A stretch of 11,456 nt of DNA from ZC4RG30 sp964456255 (GTDB taxonomy: Bacteria > Pseudomonadota > Gammaproteobacteria > Steroidobacterales > Steroidobacteraceae), in assembly GCA_964456255.1 (NCBI GenBank), contig CAYWDZ010000091.1, forward strand, positions 1 to 11,456, in the 5' to 3' direction. This document shows positions 7,821-11,456 of the stretch, piece by piece. Positions within the stretch are counted from its first letter, which is position 1. Each line of letters opens with the position of its first letter. Both the position numbers and the translations under genes were made by a program. The notes under the pieces are model-generated. The model saw only the letters and a program-made list of their open reading frames with translations, ran no database searches and was not told the origin of the DNA.

Positions 7821-8246
7821 CTAGATCCGGCGCAGTCGGTCGAGGTAGTGCTGTTCGTCCGGTGCGCGGCCGGCGCGCTGGGCTTCCCACAGGGCTTCGG
7901 CGAGCACTTCCATCATGCGGTGCTCGGCTTCATGCGCGTCCCCCAGGCGGGAGGCGAGGCGCGCGTGCACCTGTTCGATGCCGGGTGGGCGGCGCGTGGC
8001 GATCTGCTCCCGCAGGCCCAGGTGCAGCCCCATGTGCAGGAAGGGATTGATGCGGCCCTCCTCGACCGTGAAGCCGGCATCCAGCGCCCCCGGATCTTGC
8101 AGCAATGCCTGGTATTCGGGATGCAGTTCGATCACAGCGGCGATCTGCGCGTCCACCGGCTCCAGTGGCAGACCCTCACGCCGCCGTTGCCAGGCGGTGA
8201 CATATCGGCGCCGCAGTTCGGCGCGACTGGATTCAGCGAACAACAT
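7821..8246 (-). CDS. DUF1841 family protein
   Basis: Small cytoplasmic protein of 141 aa with no signal peptide or membrane segment. It resembles the DUF1841 family of beta/gammaproteobacteria, which has no assigned function. The family hallmark is NPFLHMGLHLGLREQ (67-81), followed by RRPPGI. The N-terminal part has the usual RRRYVTAWQRRREGLPLEP pattern (12-30), and ELHPEYQALL (40-49) is also typical. The sequence is rich in His, Arg and Glu and looks mostly helical. The ATG at 8246 lies 16 bp after the nth stop with no clear Shine-Dalgarno. It is probably the last gene of the pilT-like/metG/nth run. A DUF1841 gene next to nth is a pattern I recall from other gammaproteobacteria; no role can be deduced from it. 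Confidence 0.85.
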   Translation of the reverse strand: MLFAESSRAELRRRYVTAWQRRREGLPLEPVDAQIAAVIELHPEYQALLQDPGALDAGFTVEEGRINPFLHMGLHLGLREQIATRRPPGIEQVHARLASRLGDAHEAEHRMMEVLAEALWEAQRAGRAPDEQHYLDRLRRI

Positions 8247-8262
8247 GCGCGCCAGTCTAGCC

Positions 8263-8901
8263 TCAGGGCGGTGGAGTCTTGGGCCGGAATGCGCACAGTG
8301 GCGCGATCACGCATTGCCAGCACCGGGGCTTGCGGGCCAGGCAGACATGCCGGCCATGCAGGATGAGCCAGTGGTGCGCATGCAGCAGAAAGCGCTGCGG
8401 CGTGACCTTCAGCAGCTTCTGCTCCACGGCCAGCGGAGTCTTGCCCCGGGCGAGGCCGGTGCGGTTCGCCACGCGGAACACATGCGTGTCCACCGCCAGC
8501 GTGGGTTCCCCGAAGGCGACGTTGAGGACCACGTTGGCTGTCTTGCGCCCCACGCCTGGCAGGGCTTCGAGCGCGGCACGATCGTGCGGCACTTCGCCCC
8601 CATGGCGTTCGATCAGCAGCCGGCAGGTCGCGATGACATTGCTGGCCTTGGCGTTGAACAGGCCGATGTGCCGGATGTAGGGGGTGAGTCCCTTGACCCC
8701 GAGCTTCAGGATGGCCGCGGGAGTGTTTGCCTGCGGATAGAGTCGGCGGGTGGCGATGTTGACACTCGTGTCGGTGGCCTGCGCCGACAGGATCACGGCC
8801 ACAAGCAGTTCGAAGGGCGAGTCGAATTCCAGCTCGCTGCGCGGCTCGGGGTTCGCGCTCTGCAGCGCGGCATAGAGCGCAGCGACGCGCTCGGGCTTCA
8901 C
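8263..8901 (-). CDS. nth: Endonuclease III (DNA glycosylase/AP lyase)
   Basis: Base-excision repair enzyme that removes oxidised pyrimidines and nicks the abasic site. The 212 aa nearly equal E. coli Nth (211), and the key residues fall at the same positions. The helix-hairpin-helix LPGVGRKTA (114-122) contains catalytic Lys120, the essential Asp is Asp138 in VDTH, and the [4Fe-4S] ligands are Cys187, 194, 197 and 203 in C-X6-C-X2-C-X5-C spacing. The open frame runs on to about 9402 upstream, but homology begins at GTG AAG CCC (8901), and that GTG overlaps the metG TGA as GTGA. The upstream extension is therefore out-of-frame metG sequence. AGGTG lies very close upstream of the GTG; coupling to metG translation is likely. 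Identity is secure, the start slightly less so. Confidence 0.95.
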   Translation of the reverse strand: MKPERVAALYAALQSANPEPRSELEFDSPFELLVAVILSAQATDTSVNIATRRLYPQANTPAAILKLGVKGLTPYIRHIGLFNAKASNVIATCRLLIERHGGEVPHDRAALEALPGVGRKTANVVLNVAFGEPTLAVDTHVFRVANRTGLARGKTPLAVEQKLLKVTPQRFLLHAHHWLILHGRHVCLARKPRCWQCVIAPLCAFRPKTPPP

Positions 8902-10907
8902 GTCACCTGCATTCCCGGCTGCACACCCGCATCGGCGGTGAGCACGAACACGCCGGTGGCGTCGCCATCCTTCGCGCTGGCACACAGCACCATGCCCTCG
9001 GAGACGCCGAAGCGCATCTTGCGCGGCGCCAGGTTGGCAACCATCACCACCACGCGTCCGACCAGATCCTCGGGCTTGTAGTGCTGCGCAATGCCGGAAA
9101 ACACGTTGCGCGTCTCGGTGCCCAGGTCGAGCTTGAGCTGCAGCAGCTTGTCGGAACCTTCCACGCGGGAGGCTTCGAGTACTTTGGCGGCACGCAGGTC
9201 GAGCTTGGCGAAATCTTCGATGCTGATCACGGGCTTTCCTTTCGGGGCTGGCGTTGCGCCGGTGGTCGCCGGCGAGGCAATCAATTGCCTGACGACTTGT
9301 GGGTCGAGACGGGTGGCGAGCTGGGGGTATTTGCCCAGCGCCCCGCCCAGCAGTGGCAGACGGATGCCCTGCCACCGCGAGAGTGTTCCTGCCCCGAGCC
9401 ACTCTTCGGCCTTCGCGGCAATGCCGGGCATCACGGGCGCGAGCCAGGTCATGAGCACGCGGAACAGGTTGATGCCCTGTGTGGCTACTGCGCGCGCGGA
9501 CTCGAGCTGCGCGGGATCCCTGGCCAGCACCCAGGGCTTGTGCTGGTCCACGTACTGATTGGCGCGGTCGGCCAGCAGCATGATCTCGCGCACGGCGCCG
9601 GCGTAGTCGCGCGAATCGAACAGCGCGGCGATGTCATCGGCCTTCACGGTGAACTGCTCGTACAGGGCCGGATCGGGCAGGGCGTCGGCCAGCCGGCCAC
9701 CGGCCTTGTCGATGAATGGCGCGCAACGGCTGGCGATGTTAACCAGCTTGCCGACCACGTCCGAATTGACCCGCGCGGTGAAGTCCTCGAGGTTCAGGTC
9801 GATGTCGTCGAGCCCGTTGCCCAGCTTCGCCGCGAAGTAGTAGCGCAGATGATCGGCCGGCAACAGATCCAGGTAGCGGCGGGCCAGAATGAAGGTGCCG
9901 CGCGACTTGGACATCCTGACGCCGTCGACGGTCAGAAAACCGTGCACGTGCACGCCGGTGGGGCGGCGGTAGCCCGCGCCATGCAGCACCGCCGGCCAGA
10001 ACAGCGTGTGGAAATAGCTGATGTCCTTGCCGATGAAATGATGCAGCTCGGTGGTCGCGCCGGCCTTCCAGTACGCGTCGAAGTCAAGGCCGCGCTTCGC
10101 GGCCAGCGCCGCGAAGCTGCCGATGTAGCCGATCGGTGCATCGAACCACACGTAGAAGAACTTGCCCGGCGCGTCGGGAATCTCGAACCCGAAGTACGGC
10201 GCGTCGCGCGAGATGTCCCAGTCGGTCAGGCCGGTCTGGAACCACTCATCGAGCTTGGCGCGTACCGCCGGCTGCAGGCCGTGACTGGCGAGCCACTGCT
10301 TCAGGTCCTGCTCGAACTGGCCGAGCCTGAAGAACAGATGCTCGGATTCACGCAGCACGGGCTTGCTGCCGGTGATCGTGGAGACGGCGTCCTTCAGATC
10401 CGCCGGGGAGTAGGTGGCGCCGCAGTTCTCGCAGGAATCCCCGTACTGGTCGGCAGTGCCGCAGCGCGGACAGGTGCCGCGCACGAAGCGATCCGGCAGG
10501 AACATGCCGGCCTGTTCGTCGTAGGCCTGGCGGATGGTGCGGCGTGCAATCGCGCCGCGCTTGACCAGCAGCCCGTACAGCTCGTTCGAGTAGTGACGAT
10601 TCTCTTCCGAGTGGGTCGAGTGGAAATGATCGAAGGCGATCGCGAAACCTGCATAGTCGCGCTGGTGTTCGGCCGCTGCCGCCGTGATCAGCTGCTCCGG
10701 ACTGATGCCGTCCTGCCGTGCCCGGATCATGATGGGTGTGCCGTGGCAGTCCTCGGCGCACACATAGAGGCAATCGTGCCCCTGCAGGCGCTGGAAGCGG
10801 CACCAGATATCGGTCTGGACCGCTTCGATGATGTGTCCCAGGTGCAGCGAACCGTTGGCGTAGGGCAGCGCGCTGGTGACCAGGATTCGACGACGTCCGG
10901 CGCTCAA
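8898..10907 (-). CDS. metG: Methionyl-tRNA synthetase, long form with C-terminal tRNA-binding domain
   Basis: Charges initiator and elongator tRNA-Met with methionine in the cytoplasm; essential. Of 669 aa (E. coli 677), the Rossmann catalytic core has HLGH (22-25). The zinc-binding connective peptide has Cys146, 149, 159 and 162. The KMSKS-type loop reads RMSKS (331-335), keeping the second Lys. The anticodon-binding helical domain with NLFRVLMTWLAPVMP follows. An Ala/Pro/Lys linker (about 545-560) leads to the dimerising tRNA-binding domain (about 563-669, with VEGSDKLL, NVFSGI and NLAPRKMRFGVSEGM). The start is TTG at 10907, overlapping the TGA of the pilT-like gene; AAGGA sits 6 nt upstream. 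I found no ATG, GTG or other TTG in this frame in the roughly 70 bases upstream, and the next ATG downstream would cut off HLGH. Confidence 0.95.
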   Translation of the reverse strand: MSAGRRRILVTSALPYANGSLHLGHIIEAVQTDIWCRFQRLQGHDCLYVCAEDCHGTPIMIRARQDGISPEQLITAAAAEHQRDYAGFAIAFDHFHSTHSEENRHYSNELYGLLVKRGAIARRTIRQAYDEQAGMFLPDRFVRGTCPRCGTADQYGDSCENCGATYSPADLKDAVSTITGSKPVLRESEHLFFRLGQFEQDLKQWLASHGLQPAVRAKLDEWFQTGLTDWDISRDAPYFGFEIPDAPGKFFYVWFDAPIGYIGSFAALAAKRGLDFDAYWKAGATTELHHFIGKDISYFHTLFWPAVLHGAGYRRPTGVHVHGFLTVDGVRMSKSRGTFILARRYLDLLPADHLRYYFAAKLGNGLDDIDLNLEDFTARVNSDVVGKLVNIASRCAPFIDKAGGRLADALPDPALYEQFTVKADDIAALFDSRDYAGAVREIMLLADRANQYVDQHKPWVLARDPAQLESARAVATQGINLFRVLMTWLAPVMPGIAAKAEEWLGAGTLSRWQGIRLPLLGGALGKYPQLATRLDPQVVRQLIASPATTGATPAPKGKPVISIEDFAKLDLRAAKVLEASRVEGSDKLLQLKLDLGTETRNVFSGIAQHYKPEDLVGRVVVMVANLAPRKMRFGVSEGMVLCASAKDGDATGVFVLTADAGVQPGMQVT

Positions 10908-11456
10908 CCCGTGTCCTTGAAGCCCTCGAAGCGGGACTTGTTGATCGCCTTCTTGTACGCCTCCTTGCCAGTGACGATGCGCTGGTCGAACAGGGCCTGG
11001 ATGGAGCCGTCCATGGTCCGCATGCCGGTATTGGAGCCGGACTGCATGGTGTTTTCGAGCTGGTCGAGCTTGCCCTGGCGGATCAGATTGCCCACCGCGG
11101 CATTGTTGATCAGGATTTCGAGCGCCGCGACCCGGCCCTGCCGGTCCGCACGCTGCAGCAGCTGTTGCGAGACCACGCCGCGCAGGGAGGTGGAGAGCAT
11201 GGTCCGCACATGCGCCTGCTTGTCCGACGGGAAGACGTTGACGATGCGGTCGACGGTCTGCGCCGCGCCATTGGTGTGCAATGTGCCCATCACCAGGATG
11301 CCCATCTCCGCGGCCGTTACCGCAATCTGGATGGTCTCCAGATCACGCATTTCGCCCACCAGGATCACATCCGGATCCTCGCGCAGGCCCGAATTCCGGG
11401 CCTGCGCGAAGCTCTGGGCATGCAGGCCGATTTCGCGCTGGCTGATCAGGCAGTTG
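10904..11456 (-). CDS. PilT-like type IV pilus retraction ATPase (5' partial)
   Basis: C-terminal half of a secretion-type ATPase of the PilT/PilU group, which powers pilus retraction (twitching motility) at the cytoplasmic base of the pilus. The frame stays open to the window edge, so an apparent GTG start at 11368 is internal. Visible are LREDPD, Walker B ILVGEMRD (from about 11365), the His-box GTLHTNGAAQTVDR (from about 11287), SLRGVVSQQLL, and AVGNLIRQ (about 11075-11098), the counterpart of PilT's AIRNLIRE motif. Walker A lies off the window. From memory, the motifs fit PilT better than PilU. The tail KSRFEGFKDTG differs from classical PilT, so this may be a second PilT paralogue; no symbol is assigned. 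It overlaps metG by 4 bp (TTGA). Confidence 0.9.
   Translation of the reverse strand, partial: NCLISQREIGLHAQSFAQARNSGLREDPDVILVGEMRDLETIQIAVTAAEMGILVMGTLHTNGAAQTVDRIVNVFPSDKQAHVRTMLSTSLRGVVSQQLLQRADRQGRVAALEILINNAAVGNLIRQGKLDQLENTMQSGSNTGMRTMDGSIQALFDQRIVTGKEAYKKAINKSRFEGFKDTG
10914..10918 (-). promoter_or_regulatory. metG: Shine-Dalgarno for the metG TTG start
   Basis: AAGGA on the minus strand, 6 nt before the TTG at 10907 and inside the last codons of the pilT-like gene. It supports TTG as the metG start in the absence of any nearby ATG or GTG in frame. Confidence 0.65.
11379..11409. repeat. 13-bp perfect inverted repeat inside the pilT-like gene
   Basis: TCGCGCAGGCCCG (11379-11391) and CGGGCCTGCGCGA (11397-11409) are exact reverse complements separated by AATTC. 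It lies in coding sequence just upstream of the LREDPD/Walker B region and encodes FAQARNSGLRE on the minus strand. No T-tract follows on either strand, so it is not an obvious terminator. Confidence 0.8.

Noticed and set aside
7848..9081. Plus-strand frames of up to 388 aa opposite DUF1841, nth and metG
   Set aside because: They oppose nth and metG, whose motifs match known enzymes residue for residue; the translations carry no recognisable motifs.
8902..9402. N-terminal extension of nth by about 167 residues
   Set aside because: The extension is metG coding sequence read in another frame; homology to Nth begins at the GTG at 8901 and the resulting length matches the family.
11366..11368. 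GTG at 11368 as the start of the pilT-like gene
   Set aside because: The conserved residues LREDPD lie immediately upstream in the same frame, which remains open to the window edge.

Overview
The window is GC-rich, almost entirely coding bacterial chromosome. Gene content points to a gammaproteobacterium of the Xanthomonadales/Nevskiales/Steroidobacter kind. The grounds are a homodimeric-type AceE, an AceF with two lipoyl domains, an Lpd carrying its own N-terminal lipoyl domain, a DUF1841 gene beside nth, a long-form MetG with a C-terminal tRNA-binding domain, and a PilT-type ATPase. The taxonomic placement is inference from gene content only.

Left part, + strand (1-7813): five genes run in one direction. 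First comes a pyruvate dehydrogenase operon: aceE (5' end cut by the window edge), aceF and lpdA. It is followed after 36 bp by an ABC-type exporter of the NatA/NatB kind (ATPase, then permease). The PDH enzymes convert pyruvate, CoA and NAD+ to acetyl-CoA, CO2 and NADH in the cytoplasm. The exporter pair would sit at the inner membrane; its substrate cannot be read from the sequence.

Right part, - strand (7821-11456): read right to left, a PilT-like type IV pilus ATPase (5' end cut by the window edge), metG, nth and a DUF1841 gene. The two gene groups converge with only 7 bp between the permease stop and the DUF1841 stop.

The arrangement is very compact. Four gene junctions are 4-bp stop/start overlaps: aceF/lpdA, ATPase/permease, pilT-like/metG and metG/nth. 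Every one uses a non-ATG start (GTG three times, TTG once). No stretch over 300 bases lacks a gene; the longest intergenic gap is 36 bp. No tRNA, rRNA, CRISPR array, insertion sequence or phage gene was seen. I found no convincing new biological system: this is ordinary housekeeping sequence with a few local oddities, chiefly a 13-bp perfect inverted repeat inside the pilT-like gene, a Lys/Arg/Ala-rich insertion in AceE, a TTG start for metG, and three closely similar lipoyl-lysine modules.
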